Both the position numbers and the translations under genes were made by a program. The notes below the pieces were generated by a model that was not told where the DNA came from, did not search any database, and worked only from the letters and a program-made list of their open reading frames with translations. 64,000 nucleotides of DNA from Membranipora membranacea (lineage: Eukaryota > Bryozoa > Gymnolaemata > Cheilostomatida > Membraniporidae): NCBI GenBank assembly GCA_914767715.1, contig OU612069.1:20395387-20459386 (forward strand), in the 5' to 3' direction. Of this stretch, positions 21,701 to 36,497 are shown piece by piece. Position 1 is the first letter of the stretch; each line of letters opens with the position of its first letter.

Positions 21701-24700
21701 GGAATGGAGACACGAGAAGGAAAGTAGCTGACCGCTCGATGATGAGTGCATTTCATGCTGAAAATGATTATACTGGAACACTCACAAGGAGCGTCCACAA
21801 TAACATGCTGGTTTATCAGAAAGTTCAATATGGTAAGAAAACAGTGCTCATCAGAAGAGGTATACACTAGAGGGTGCTGAGGGCTGGAACAATCAACCTT
21901 GAAAACTCCCCCAATGGGACTTCAACCCTCAACTCTTGCTACACCAATGGCCTGCAGTGAATACCAAGTACGCTAACTTATTGCGGTCATCTCACCACCC
22001 TCAAAAAGTAATGGGTCGAAGGCGCTAATTAGCACGCTCGCTATCCACTACTCAGAGTTGCGTCTTCTCACCCAATAGCTCAGTCCACTCCACAATCGCC
22101 ATCCCATGCAACACAGCGTACATGTTAGGGTTGTTTGTTTATGTATCACATCACAAAGAAATCACAGTTTGAACTTGCAGTAGTGTTCAAATTATAGAAT
22201 GCAGATACCTTTCTATTTCATGAGTAATTGCTGCTATAATTTCATCAGATCTTGACAAAAATTTCTCTCAATTCTACAATCGAGATATTGAGACTTTGAG
22301 GGTTAACCGCAATGAATCAAATGTTACTGTGGACAATTTGATACAAAATTAATTCTCTATATTGTTGTTGTATTTCCCAGGTGTGACTTCCTATAACTTT
22401 GCAAACATCAACATCACACACGGACAGTGGACACCGTCACAATCAGCGGGACTGACTAAACTATTTAGGTGGGCTGAAAATCTATGATATTGTGACCCTG
22501 TTCATGTGTTTAGCTCAAATAAAAGCAATCATTACACATTATTGTTGATCGATTACCTTCGTAGGAGAGAGCGCCAACTTCAGAAAACTCAGATGCGCTA
22601 GTATGCTATTCCCTTCTCGAAAAGGAAGCAATCTTATCCAACCAGCCAATTTCACTCCACCATAGCTAGGTATGTGTCTGGGTTGTCGGAACTTACATGG
22701 CACATGGGACCCTTGGTAGTGTTTAACGGTCTTTCCAGTTTTCCTGCATGTCTTTCCATGCTAACATTAGTCCACCCGCAAGTTGTCCAGGAGACGGGTC
22801 TAGAACATATTGATATACACCTGAGAGTGCTGTCGGCTGGAACAATCAGCCTCAAAAGATACTCCTTTGGGAGTTGAGCCGATGACTCATTCCATATGAC
22901 TCCCCTGTCAGTAAATAGTAATCTAACCATCCCTAAAATCATCTTTGGGAAATATAGATACGAGTCATGATTAGTAATATGTGATTGGCCATATACCCCA
23001 GAAAATAACATATACCAGAGGCTTTGATTAGCAATTAGACAATATTCAATCATTCGATGAAATGAATTTTCATAGCATCTAATCATAATTTATGTCATCA
23101 TCTCAGCGTCAACATGATAAATAATTAAGCCTCTGCACCTAACAACCGCCACGTTTATGTTTATAGCTGTAGAACAGGAGTGACAGATAATGATGCTGTT
23201 TATAAAAAAACAGATCCTTCTGATGAGATGAAAAGCGGAAATGGCCATGTGTCCCAACATCCACATTATCCAGAATTACTGCTTGTCAGCGATTGGCACA
23301 TGCGGTCACTTTATTTGCTCAATACTGATACAGGTAAATAAATTATTCCGATTCAAGCAATTGATCTTTGACATTATTAGTTTTTGTGCATGTATTCTAG
23401 ATCTTAGACTGTTGGGGAATTTGTGTCTCTATATGCAGTTGCAGATATTTTTCTTGTTTGCAGGGAAACTTTTAAAAATGTGCAAGCATGCTTACTCTAT
23501 AGTAACTGGACAGGATTCAAGCAAGTGTGCTTTCAATAGACTGAAGAGCACCATGTGGATTGGTGAGGAAGCATTGGCAGCCCTTATCGTGGATAGTTAT
23601 TCATGGAGGATTCATGAAGCAGTTTGGAGTATGTTCATCATATTTGACAACATATTTTTCGATTCAAATTCTGATAGCTTCACCCTACTCATCAAATGAA
23701 AGTTTTCTTGTATCAGACAGACAGTACAAAACACATTTTAGATTTCTCATATCAGTGTAATCTGTTCATGTCATGTAAGTCATAAGAAAACTACCTGTAA
23801 TGCTTATCATTCACTGTGGTTTGACAGTGAAGGGCAAGTTAACAAATTAGTGTGCTATGCTGTACGTCATTTATGATTAGGTACTGGTTTATTCCCACCA
23901 GATCCGATGTATACGGAAAGTAGAGCAAGGATGTGTACTACGTGATCTACAACACTACACACTGTTTCAACGGACCCCTATGCTTTTCAAAAAATGGAAG
24001 CCATTGGTGTATGGTCAAGATCTATGCAAGCGATAATTAAGCTTATTAGCCTGCTTGAAAAGCTTAAATCACAAATAACCTGTTTGCAGTCAGGCAAACA
24101 GAATCAGTATGATATAATTTTGTTCACAATAAAAATAAGTAATTATATTTATTTGTTTAGTTTACCAAAGTGGAGACGCATTTGACAACAAATGCGATCC
24201 ATGTTGGGCTGCGGCTGGTGAACCATATTGTCATGATACGCGATCCAAAAATATCAAGTGTTTATGCAGACTCGGCTGGAAGGGAGCACTTTGTAATATC
24301 AGTGAGTTCTCCCTACTTACAGTATCGTTAGGGCAATTTTATACAAAGTCATTTTGTGTGGGTTTTCAGTTGTCTTGGGGATTGAAACAAGCAACATCGA
24401 AATGTCATACTACAAGGAGCAGCGGCCTCAAGAACCTGATTCTGCTTCGCAGATGTACCAATGTGATTATAATAAAATTATGTGAGCTAGTTTTGAGATT
24501 GATTGATTGATTGAGTTTTGAGGTAATAAGCTCATATTGATCGGTTAGCGATCATCTTCATCATCGTGAGGTTGTTTGTTGGGTCAGAGGGTTAGCTGAT
24601 TTTCTTGAAATTAGTTCCACAAAGCCAAGGTACTTCTCAGCCCTTTGATTTATTGCAAACTTTGGATTTTTGTATGAAGAAACTGCTTCAACGCAAACTG

Positions 24701-27700
24701 CAAACAAGGGGATGCACAGAATAAATCATAATTGGTATTTGCTGATGACAAGCAAGACCACTGGATGGTGACTGGGTCACTCTGCCATCTCCACTTCTCT
24801 TCTGGTCATATAAAAGAGCACTTGAAATTGTAACTACTCAAGGGAGTTGTACGGTTGACCAAAACCGCGAATTTTTTTTACATATTAATATTCCTAGTGT
24901 CTGTGATTATGGCGGTTTTGGTTGACCAAAACCACTACTGTGGCTGCAAATCATACGTGTTTTCTTTTTAGTGGCGGCTTTGGTCAACCAATACCACCAA
25001 TAAAGAATTGTAATTTCTGACAGGTGAGCACAACTCCCACCATAAATAGACTGATCATGTGACATATAATATTTGTTAGTTCTTCAAGACCGGAAATCTT
25101 GCCAGTGCTAGGTACTAGTGACAAGTGCTTTGCAATTGAGCTTGTAATAGTTGGGAAATAGAAACATGGCTAGTGCTTATGGTTTCTATGATCAGCTACA
25201 GTGGCGGTTTTGGTTGACCAAAACCGCCATAATTACAGGAACTGGGTATATTGTGTGGGAAGAAATGGCAGTTTTGGTCAACCGTAGAGTGGATGTCTGA
25301 CGGAAGCAATTCGAAGTGACTTTTAAATGATATAGCTATGAGCAGCGGGGGCAGTTTTTGTTTAAATCAGGCTCCATGTAAAGTATAGTATATATCAATA
25401 CACAAATGAATTATTTATATTTGAAAAAAAAACATATTTTTCAGACATCTGCCAACACGTACTCTGCAGTGGTCACGGGACATGTGAACCAGATGACGCC
25501 AATAGACCTACTTGTGTCTGTAACGCAGACTGGAGAGGAGAATGGTGCCAAGTCAGGTAAGTTAAAATATGACACTCTTGAGAGCATTGACTGTATCATG
25601 TGTATTAAACATTATAGCATTCTTTTAAATTGTCAAAAGGTTAATTAAATGTTGATTAAAATCACTCGCCACATCCCAAGGCTTGGGTGGCAAAATTTGA
25701 GTGCACTAGTGGCGAGGATGCAGTATCTGCGCCAGGTTGTTTTCTGTTTGCAGGCAGGTCGGAGCACACCTGCCGGCCAACAAAGCCCCAGTAGGCAACG
25801 GACAGCAGTCGGGTCCGAACCCACGACCTTCAACATGTGTGATGACAGGGTGGAGCTCTAACCAACCAAGCCACCTTCTACTACTAGTAAAAAGTTACTC
25901 ATCTTATGAGTATTGTCACCCAGAAGAGCGAATCGCATGATGACCTATTACCTTTATCATCCCCAGGCGTGGAATGAGATTAGAATTTGCCAGTATGGAC
26001 GTGATTAATTTTGGTACATCTGCTGCAGAAAAACACCGTGACATTGCAGAAGGATTTCTGATGGTAGGTTATGCATTGTGTCATTCAACAATCAACGATA
26101 ACATGAACTCTCATGTTTTGATTTAAACATTACTATGCGGATGAAAAAAGGCACAATGAGAAATATGTGGCAATTAGGCACGGCCATTGAATTCCATATC
26201 TGGAATAGCATCATTAGCTTTCTTTTGCCAAACAATGGGCTTGCAAAAATAGCCAGTCCCTAGTAGCATTCTGGAAAAGCCCAAATCATCGACGTTGAAG
26301 GCGTTTTAATACTGTCTGCAGTTTTGTAAAGAAGTTGATTTCCCAGGCTATATAATTCATGCTAGTAGGGACAGCCAATCAGATCAATTTCAGATGAGCC
26401 CCTGTGTTAAGTGTTCTAACTGCATGATGTTATGATACTATTTCCATTCTAAGAAAAGAATTTAATTCTGTGGGCACGGCACATGAGATGCCGAAGTGTT
26501 GAGAAAGTGAGATTTATTATCAGTCCCAGATATAACTGCAGCCCATCTCAAAATAAGCTCATGCTTGTCTGCAAACAAGCAAACAAACTTACTTTGCACC
26601 AAAGAGTATGTCAAAATAGATTATCATCATATTGGTGATATTTCAAAAATCATTACTATTGTAATGATTATTTTTATATTGATATTTGATACACGCCTAA
26701 TGATATTGGGTCTTTGCTTTTTACACAACTTACTTAGAGCTTTATATTTTGTAGCAAAAGCTGAATGACCCAGGAGTGCTAATTGTCGGTTACAGAACCA
26801 ATAAAAATGCAATTTATGAGGGCGGAATTGGTTACTACCGCCTCGGACATATGGAGGATTACAACTGTGAGAAACATTATACATCAACACAATTATTTTT
26901 TCTTTGATTAAACTATGCATTATTAATTCATTATGCTACGAGGGTAGGCAAAATGACACCACTGACCAACTCACATATGATAAAGTGAACTTTAAAATCT
27001 CTTAAAGTTATAATAACTGAATGAAGCCAACCTAAACAATCAGATCCAAGCCTTGAAGCCTAATGAAACTGAATGCCAGTTTTAAGCATTGGTAATAGTT
27101 CCAAACAAAGTACTGAAGAACAATAAAATGTGTGAAACAATTCAAGCCGATGAATTTAGGTCAGATATGTAGAATGTCCAAAAACACATAATTGTGGGTG
27201 AATATTAACTCATATGCAAAATATGGCACCATTTTGTTATGTAACATCATAACCTTAGCCGTGCCTTTGCAGTGATCGAAACTGCGAATTTTCCTGGCCT
27301 TGTTCCACTTACATATCTCCATTGATTTTAGCGATTGCCGGAAATATTGGCAGATATAGAGGCCCAAAAAGTTATGATGATGGTATCAGTACCGCTGCCC
27401 ATACATTGGTTCCACAGTTTGCCTATCAGCAGAAGAATGGAGCATATCTGCATTTTGTTGAAATATATTCATGTGCAAGACGGGTGGTTCTACAGAGTCA
27501 GGAAGTGAAAACATGGCTTGGTCAGTCTTTGTTTGTTGCTCCTTTATGTATTATAATGGTAAAGCAATGTATATCGAAGTAAGAGTAAACGAAAATATGT
27601 ACACCAGTATGAGGTATATGAACCGAGCACAATGTTGATACTGCACATTGAAAAGTAAGTCAGATGCATGTAGTTTTTGATTTTCACATTTTGGGAGATG

Positions 27701-30700
27701 TGCTCACCCACAAGTGAGAAGTGTCAGAATTAATCCTAAATGTTTACACTGGCTAGAACAATACACTCTGAATTCATAATAGTTCACAATGGAAACGGTT
27801 AGCATCGCATTAAACTATATTAAATATAATTAGGACTCAATATCAATTTGGGTACTCAATGTAGCCCACTGTCAACAAAATAGTATCACTATCTCTATCA
27901 GAGATCGATGACATATGTCCGAAATTTTACAGTAATTGTATTACCTATGTTCTTATTTGACTTATAACCTTCTTTCAATAAAATGCCGTTTTGATAATTT
28001 ATTTCATCCTAATAGTGAGATTAGAGAGTAACATTATCAGCAAAGCTTGCCCAAGCCAAAATTTCAGGTAATTAAAAAGTGACATCAAAATGACGTATAA
28101 TGTTGAGTTGATATACTAGGTATCAGAGAGTTTACCATCATAAAGGTTAATCCATCCCCCTATGAGTAGGGCAGCTGCCATATAGTTTTGTAATATCTTA
28201 ACCGCCTGGCAGTAAGATATCTGGTAATAAATCAAATGAAAATTCCCACTGTCAACAAGCTTGTGCATTGTCAGGCAAAGTTGAATTACCACACCATCAA
28301 AAACTTGTATATTTTGTCAGAAAACCTCACTCATGCAATACTAACATGCGTGTCTTAGCAGTGCATACAAATCAAGAACGTTCAAATTATATTAAGTCTT
28401 TGGTGACAATGGAATAGATAGAACATAACTTGTCTGTTGATCCTTTCACACCAGGAGATGGAAATTTGATCCTTGAACTTGCTGATTTGATCACATAGTG
28501 ATATTATCTATGTTTAGCAGGTGTAGGATTCACCCCTCATTAATGTGATCTATAAACTAGATCTATGGAATCTAGGCCTATGTATCCAATTAACATCGAA
28601 GTTTTTTATTATCTATATTCGAGTTGTTCCTCCTGGTTGCTGCCACAGCTTCCCGCTGCCTAAATCTTTGGTCAAGAACATGATGTCCAATCTGAACCGA
28701 TTATCACTTTTGTGATATCAATTGATAATAATAATAATAATGAGCTTTTTAATATACCGCTTAATGTAAGCCACAATGGGTACTTCTAAGCGGTGAACAC
28801 TGCATCATTACCGCCCGGTCACTGGGTCCAAGCACTCCATAGCCAATCCTGACTAATGAGAACCTACATCGCATGAAGCGCTGGTACTCATTGGAACACC
28901 CTACCGAACTTGGCTTCTCGGGTAACAACCCGCTAACAACTAGGCTAACCTGATAACCTGTCATCATATTATCTGAGTGTCTTGGTATATTGCAAAACCG
29001 CTCCACCAAACCCTACTGTAATTTGCAATTTTTTTGATAAGCTTTCTCTAGCAAAAAAATTTAGTCATGTCATAATTCATACAAATATAATAATCTGTAT
29101 ATAACTAAGTAGCCTGCCACATAAATGCAATGGTTGATGATTTTGCATTTCCTTGCAATTATAATAGAACTGTAAAAGCATAACTCCAAATTAAACCAAT
29201 GTTTTAAAACTACATGCATGCGACTTTGTTTCCAATGTGTATTTGATTTCTGGCTGACAGGAGTAAGCAAATCAAGGTACATTTCAGTGAACCGGCTGAC
29301 AATACAATTCATAAGAGCTGCTTGTTCCCTATATCAGCATTATTTTAGAAAATAACATGCATGGGCATCTATTGCATGTCAGTGCATCAATTGCCTGGAT
29401 GTTTTTTTCGTTTGGTTTATTAATTTCCTTGCTCATTGATCATGTGTATTTCTATGGAGATTGTAGGTGTCGGGAGATGTGGGAATGGCACGTTAGACAT
29501 GGCTCAGTATGGAACTCAAAGACTAGTAACAGGCATGACAATGATGGAAGTCAGTCACTTCTCCGGAGATACTCATTTATTTGTATTCTCAGGCAGATTT
29601 GTGAGTGAATGTATAGCTATAGCTTGAAAAAATAACTAAACGAAATTTCTGTATTATACGAAGCCAGTAGAATATTCTTTATCAGTCAGCAGCATTGCTC
29701 CGTCTACCTATCATAGAGTCTTTTTAGGGGGAATATGAATTGATAATGATACTGTAATATTCTATACAATCAATTATATTAATGGGTTTCTGTTTGAGAC
29801 CTTACTGCCACTGTATCAACCTGTTCAGGCGGGCCTGAAGCCAACAAGACAAATCAAAAAGTCTAGTATCACACAGGGTTGATTGACATGAATGTCTGAT
29901 TTTGGTACTTAACCAATGGCGAACAGATTTCTTTCACTTTTAAAGGATTTAAATGGCAGATCTATCACTTTGGCCTCATCCCGTTTTCCTCAATTTTTTG
30001 AGAACCTTGTCCATGGGCTTAATTTGCTAAGGGTAATCTGTCAGCCTCGAGAAACTGTTTACGAAGTCAGATGAACAATGCATTTGCTTAAGTTTAAGAA
30101 GTCACATGTCATGGAACCTAAGTTTTGTGATACGAAAAGTTGCCGCGGCTTGTAATTTTCATTGTTTTAGGGTGTTTACATATATGCATGGAGTGGGGTC
30201 AGTCAACATACCAGACAAGCGGCTACACCGACGCAGGCGAGCTTCTACTCTCCTGAACTGCCGCTTAATGGAATGTTAACTCACCGAGGGGGAGGCCGAG
30301 GTTCAGCTTATCAAAACACACCATACGGTTTGTTTCAACTGACGCTTTGGATTCACTTCCATACTTTTATCACTTCGTTGCCATGCTCAAATTATTGTTA
30401 TTATTATTATAATTTCCTTATGTGAGAGGAATTAGGACACATTGCAATGACTCATGTTAATCATGCAGTTAGGACCTATTTGAGAAGCAAAAAAAACTGA
30501 TCTGCCGTAAGTCCTCCTAAACGGAAGCTATAAAAAAAAGAGTTGTGTTGTGGTAGCTGTCCATGGATTGGTGTCACCATTCATAAACAGGATATTGTTT
30601 CCCTTGATAGGGATAACTGAGTATGACTTCGCACAAGTAGCCATACATGTGAGCGCACTTCCATTTGTAAAGAGGATTGCGAGGTAAGCAAACACATTCC

Positions 30701-33700
30701 AACAATGATAGATATATCCGAAAACTCTTAGTATTTTCTGTCTTTGCAAAACAGATGTTATTGAAGAAAGTAGAATGCAGTGTAGCTTTTCATGAAGCAC
30801 ATTCTCCTGTTTTTGTCATACGCATTCAAGGAATGTTTTCATTATAATTCTTATAACTGTCGATTTCTATACCAGGTCTCAAATACATTGCTCCTCAAAT
30901 AATGTCCCCCATGTCATAAACAAGTAAAAGCCAATTAATGTTAGAATAAATTTCTTTTTAAGCCTTAGGCCAGTCTTACATCGCTATTTCCCACCAAATC
31001 ATTACAAGGATAATGAGGCTACACTCAACTACGACCCAAAACAAGGAAGCACTCTGCCTGAAAAAGCCTTTTCCATGGATGTGAACCCAGAGTATAGCGC
31101 TCTGGTTATATTAGCTGATACTTTGAAAGGAAGGCTAACGGTATTTAACAGAACTGATGGTATGTACAGTTTTCTTGATTTCTTTGCGCTGATGTTGTAA
31201 TTATTGAATGGACAACTGCTGTGGAATTTTTGTTATATGCATTGCGAGTTGTGTTTCCTAATTGTTCAAATCATTGAGTAAACTCATGAATTCATTGAGA
31301 TGCCTAATCATCACTCTTAGTCATAATATTATAGAGCTAACATCGTTTTGCAGGGAATATGTTTAATGTGTGCAAGAAGGGCAACACTATTGTGGTGACA
31401 AATAGCTCAGAAACGTGCAGATTCACGGCTAACATGAGGACCGCAATGTGGCTCACAGGTACTACTGCATTGGTCCATGACTATTCAGCAAATGGAAAGA
31501 TATATAAAATCAGATTCAGTAAGTGACTATGAGATATGACTTCATCATAGTAGTATGCAGATCACCAGATCAAGTTGAGAGGGGTGTGTTGAAAATAACA
31601 TATTATCAATGATTCTATGCTGAATTTGCCCAATGTACTGTTCCTGTACCATACAACAGCTCCAACCACGTTGAAACAGCTCCTTAAAAGCAGATCAACA
31701 CCGAATAATCTGACAAAATATTGGTATCTGGTAAAATACTTGTAATATATATTTATTTAAATTATTTCAGCGATTGCTGTTTTACCTGCAAAGTTCGCCA
31801 CTATTCCTGCAGCGGCAGCTATTGTACCCATGGACTCTGACACAGGAAATAATCTGGGTTACAGCTGTATATATAATACTAATCAAGCTGCCATGGTTGG
31901 GTCAATTGCCGAATTTCATTATCCTGTTTTACCTACAGGAGATGGTGCAGATGGCTGCCAATCGAGCCCTTGTATCCATGGATATTGCTCGGACACTGAT
32001 GACGGCTTTCAATGTTTATGTCATGATGACTGGGCTAAAGGGGCTGGGAACACCTGTAATCATTGTTGTGAGTGACGTCATGCTAGACAGTTGGGTGTGA
32101 AAAGTTCTCTTCAGAATTTTCTCATAAATAACCAAAATTTGACAATAACAACACCTTACATGAGTGATACTAAGAAGAAGAAAGGATATGCATTCTATGC
32201 TGTTGCCACAGGAAAGACAACAGGTATTTTTAAAAACTGGCTTAAATGTAACGACTCAGTGAATAAAGTCAGTGGCGCATCATTCAAGGGTTTTCGCACC
32301 CTTGAAAATGCTGAGCGATATTTGAACAAGGCAGGAGTACAATGTACCTGGGTAGATTTTGAGCAGGAGTACGTTGACGCATTGGACGAGCTAGAAAGCA
32401 GCAAGTCAAGAAGTAGATCGCCATTGAAGGGTATCATCAACAAAAACTTTGATATTGGTAATAGTACCTCAGACACTGGTATTTGTACCTTTAGTAAATC
32501 ATCTCATCAAGCACCAACAATGACTACATCGGAGTGTACTAATTGTAAGTACCTGGCACTCCAAGTCAAAACCTTAACGAGCGATGTCGCATACTTGCGA
32601 AAAACATTGGAACTCTTAGAAGGGAAATACAGTGATAACACCATAAACATAGAAAAAAAAATGTCATGTTTAGGAGAGGACATAAAAGTCCTCTCTACAG
32701 AGATGAAGAGCATGACAGATGAGTTGAAAAATCATAAAGTCCTCGCCTCTGATGTGCTCAAACGTAATATCGTACACCAGAACACCAGGAGCAACACCGA
32801 AAAAAAAGATGAGCCAATCCAATGGCGGAGAGAACAAACGAAATATAACAACCAAAATAAAACAACATCTATCTTCAACTGGAAGAAATGTATTGTTCTT
32901 CATAACTTGGCACGACCGCAAGAAATAGAAAAAGATGAAATAAGATTGCACTTGTGCAAAGTTTTTGGACCAATGGATATTACAATTATAAACAAATATC
33001 AATTTAGTAGAGAATACCCGGATAGGTGTAAGTTTATCATACAAATTGAAGATGATACACAGAGAACACGTATAATTGAAGGCTGGAAAACTAATTTCCT
33101 TGGTGGATCATCAATGAGGCACACTGTAGCAAAACCTACAAACATCCTGATTGTCCCTAATGTGCCATTGGCATTTGGAGAAGAGGACATTTTGAGAGAT
33201 GTCAACCATGAATTTAGAGCACTTTGCGTCAAGAGACTGAGGGATAGAGATGACAGACCACTACGTGCCATCAGTATCCAGTTCCAGTCGGAGAATGAGA
33301 CAAAGAAAGCTATGGAGATAGGGAAAATCAAATTCCCTTCAATGTACAATATTATACTATCATTGAAAACACCAGGAGATAAAAGGAACACCACAAGACA
33401 TATAGATGAGTAAGCTCCAAACAACAGGCCAACCTTTCAATACAAATTTTTCTCAACCTAATTTTGACACTTTAAAAGTGATCAAAAATCGTTTTTCTTT
33501 TGCCCATTTGAATATTCGTGGAATCACTTCAAAAATTGATGAAGTGAGACACATATTGTCTACTTACAATTTTTCAATCTTTGGTTTAAGCGAGACTTTT
33601 CTGGATGGAAACAAACCAGATTCTTTTTATCAAATTCCATCATATGATATGTTAAGAAGAGATAGGAAACCTCGACCTGGAGGTGGTATAATATGTTATA

Positions 33701-36497
33701 TAAAGCAGGGTATTCAATATGAATTAATCAATGATTTCAATCACATAATTGATGAATCTATTACCATCAAAATTCGCCATAAAGCATCTCATGCTTTCTT
33801 AATTTCCTTCATTTATCGTCCTCCGAACTCATTAATTTCTTGGAATGACTCTTTGAGACTTTACCTAGATTGTTGCACCAAGCACACAGAGGAAGTCATC
33901 ATTCTTGGTGACTTTAATGTAAATCTCTTGGAAAATAGCAGTAAGAAAAAATGGCTACCAATTTTCTCCAGATTCTCTTTCAAACAAATGGTGAATGAGC
34001 CAACACGTGTCAGCGAAAATTCATCTAGCCTGCTTGATCATATTTACACAAATAAGGATTGTAACTTACGACATACCTCAGTATTAAAAACAGCTGTAAG
34101 TGATCACTATCTCACATATAGCATAAGAAAAATAGGTGTTGTCCCAAGTGTAAAAAAATTCAAAATAAGCTTCAATGACTTTTCTAGAATGACCCCAGAA
34201 AATTTACGCAGATCTTTTTCAGATGTTAATTGGGATATCATTCGATATCTCAGGTCATCTAGTGAGATGATAGAAAGTTTCAATCAGTTGTTTTTGGAGA
34301 AAATTAGTCTAAATGTTAGGAGGAAAGTTCGTTTTGTAAAGACAGAAGTTTTACCACCATGGCTTGATATTGAAGTCTCTAGACAAATGAAAATAAGGGA
34401 TTCACTAAAACGCTCTCAAAACTGGGATGATTACAAAAAGCAGAGAAATTTAGTTACAAATCTTATAAACAAAAAAAAGAAGACGTATTTTTCTGGTTTG
34501 GTTAAAAACTCAGCAAATAATAATACAAAACCAATTTGGGACGCCCTCAACATCGGAAAGACAAAGAATAAGTCTTCTAGTTCTTCTTCAACTCTTACCA
34601 GCAAAGACCTGAACAATCATTTCTCAACAATCGCTGATATACTAGGTCATGGGTTTAAAAAGGAAAATCATTCAAAAAATACCCCTGAAATCAGAGATAA
34701 TCTACTACCTACAAACTCTCAGGAAAAATTCTTGTCTAACTTTAAAAGATTTACTCCTGCATCAATTTGCCTATATCTCAAATCTTTTTCTGATAAGAAA
34801 TCGACTGGTCCTGATGGTATCTCAGTTATGATGCTTAAAAAGACGCTCCCTTTTGTCGTTTATATATTGACCGACATCTTCAATCAGATTCTTATTGAGG
34901 GTGATTTCCCCAAATGTTGGAAGACAGCTAGAGTAATCCCTGTTTTTAAGGGTGGAGATCCGAATGATCCATCAAATTACAGACCTATATCGATTCTGCC
35001 TATATTGTCAAAGATTTTTGAAAAACAAATAAATAAATGTTTAATGACTTTCCTGACTGACATAAAAGCTATTCACCCTCTTCAATCAGGATTCAGAAGT
35101 AATTACTCTTGCTCTGATGCTGTACATAAAGTGGTGTCAGATGTGCTCCACCAAAAGCAAAAAAATAGGTGTGTTATAGGAATGTTCTTGGACTTCTGTA
35201 AGGCTTTCGACTGTGTAAACCATGATATCTTGTTTAATAAACTCGCTTCTTATAAAATAATTGGTCCCTCATTGAAGTTGATAAAATCATTTCTTGATGA
35301 CCGGCAACAATATGTATTTTATAATCAAATTGCTTCAGAAAAAAAACCAATTAACATAGGTGTCCCACAGGGTTCAATTTTAGCTCCAACTTTATTTCTT
35401 GTGTTCATAAATGATATGTTAAATTTACCCCTGTCCTCAACTGCTTATGCGTATGCAGACGATACTGTATTTATATGCCATCAGAAAGATCCACAGTCTC
35501 TGGAGCAACATTGTAGGGGTGACTTGGGTGTCATCCAAGAATGGTGCTATAATAATCGGATGACAATAAATATAAAAAAATCCCATTACCTTGTTTTTGG
35601 CAATGCAAAACATAAATTTGATTTAAAATTCTCCAATACCACCCTGTTACAATCATCTACCACTAAACTACTCGGATTTACAATTAGTGATTCGATGTCA
35701 TTTGATAATCATATTGAATTAATAAAAACTAAAATACAAAAAAATACCAATTTGTTACAATTATGCAGAACATTTTTGACCACACAATCAGCCAGACAGT
35801 TTTACTTTCAATTCATACATTGCCACATCATAAATGGAATACAATTTTTCTTGAATATCAGTCCAAAATATCAGCTAGATTCACTTTATGTTTATCAGAA
35901 AGCTGCGCTAAGAATTATTGCAAATATTCATTACAATCCAGTTCAATTATCAAATACGTTTTTCTTATGTCGTACTTTAAAAATATTGCCACTTCCTAGT
36001 CTTCTTATATATTTTAGTTCTCTCTATGCCTACAGAATAATGTATAACAACACACCTAGCTATATTAATGATCTTTTTCTTTCTAGAAATCGAAGATACC
36101 CCAAGCGAGATAATTTTCTTATTTTACCTCCTAATGATAAACTAAACATTGCAATTGCTTCATCTTTTAATAATCTTCCTTTGTCAATACGCTCACTGAG
36201 CAAAGTAACATCATTTAAATCTGGCGTATTCAAATATCTTTTGTTTCAATTATAACATTATCTTTTTATCTCTGCAACAAGTTTTGCCTCTGCACAATAC
36301 TATAATGAAATTATCTTAACATTTTTATTTTCTCCCTTCTCAAAGTCATCCTATCTATTTCCACCTCACTACTGAAACATTTTAACTCATCTTCAGTCTC
36401 AAGCTTTCCTTTTTTTTTCTCTTTTCCTTTTCCTTTTTTTTTTCGGCACTATTCGGAAAACATTCCACTACTGGAATGAAATAGACTGCCAATAAAA

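Noticed and set aside
31830-32075. Gene 1 ending at the TGA at 32074
   Set aside because: A GTGAGT donor lies just before it, and the phase-1 exit fits the micro-exon and a hydrophobic last exon perfectly. The TGA is read as intronic.
32091-32159. LINE-A ORF1 starting at 32091
   Set aside because: The codon there is TTG, not ATG. The first ATG in frame is at 32160, shortly before the hybrid-binding domain.
32195-33424. Minus-strand ORFs of 93-141 codons opposite LINE-A ORF1
   Set aside because: They are shadows of the coding strand, with hydrophobic, repetitive composition and no motifs.
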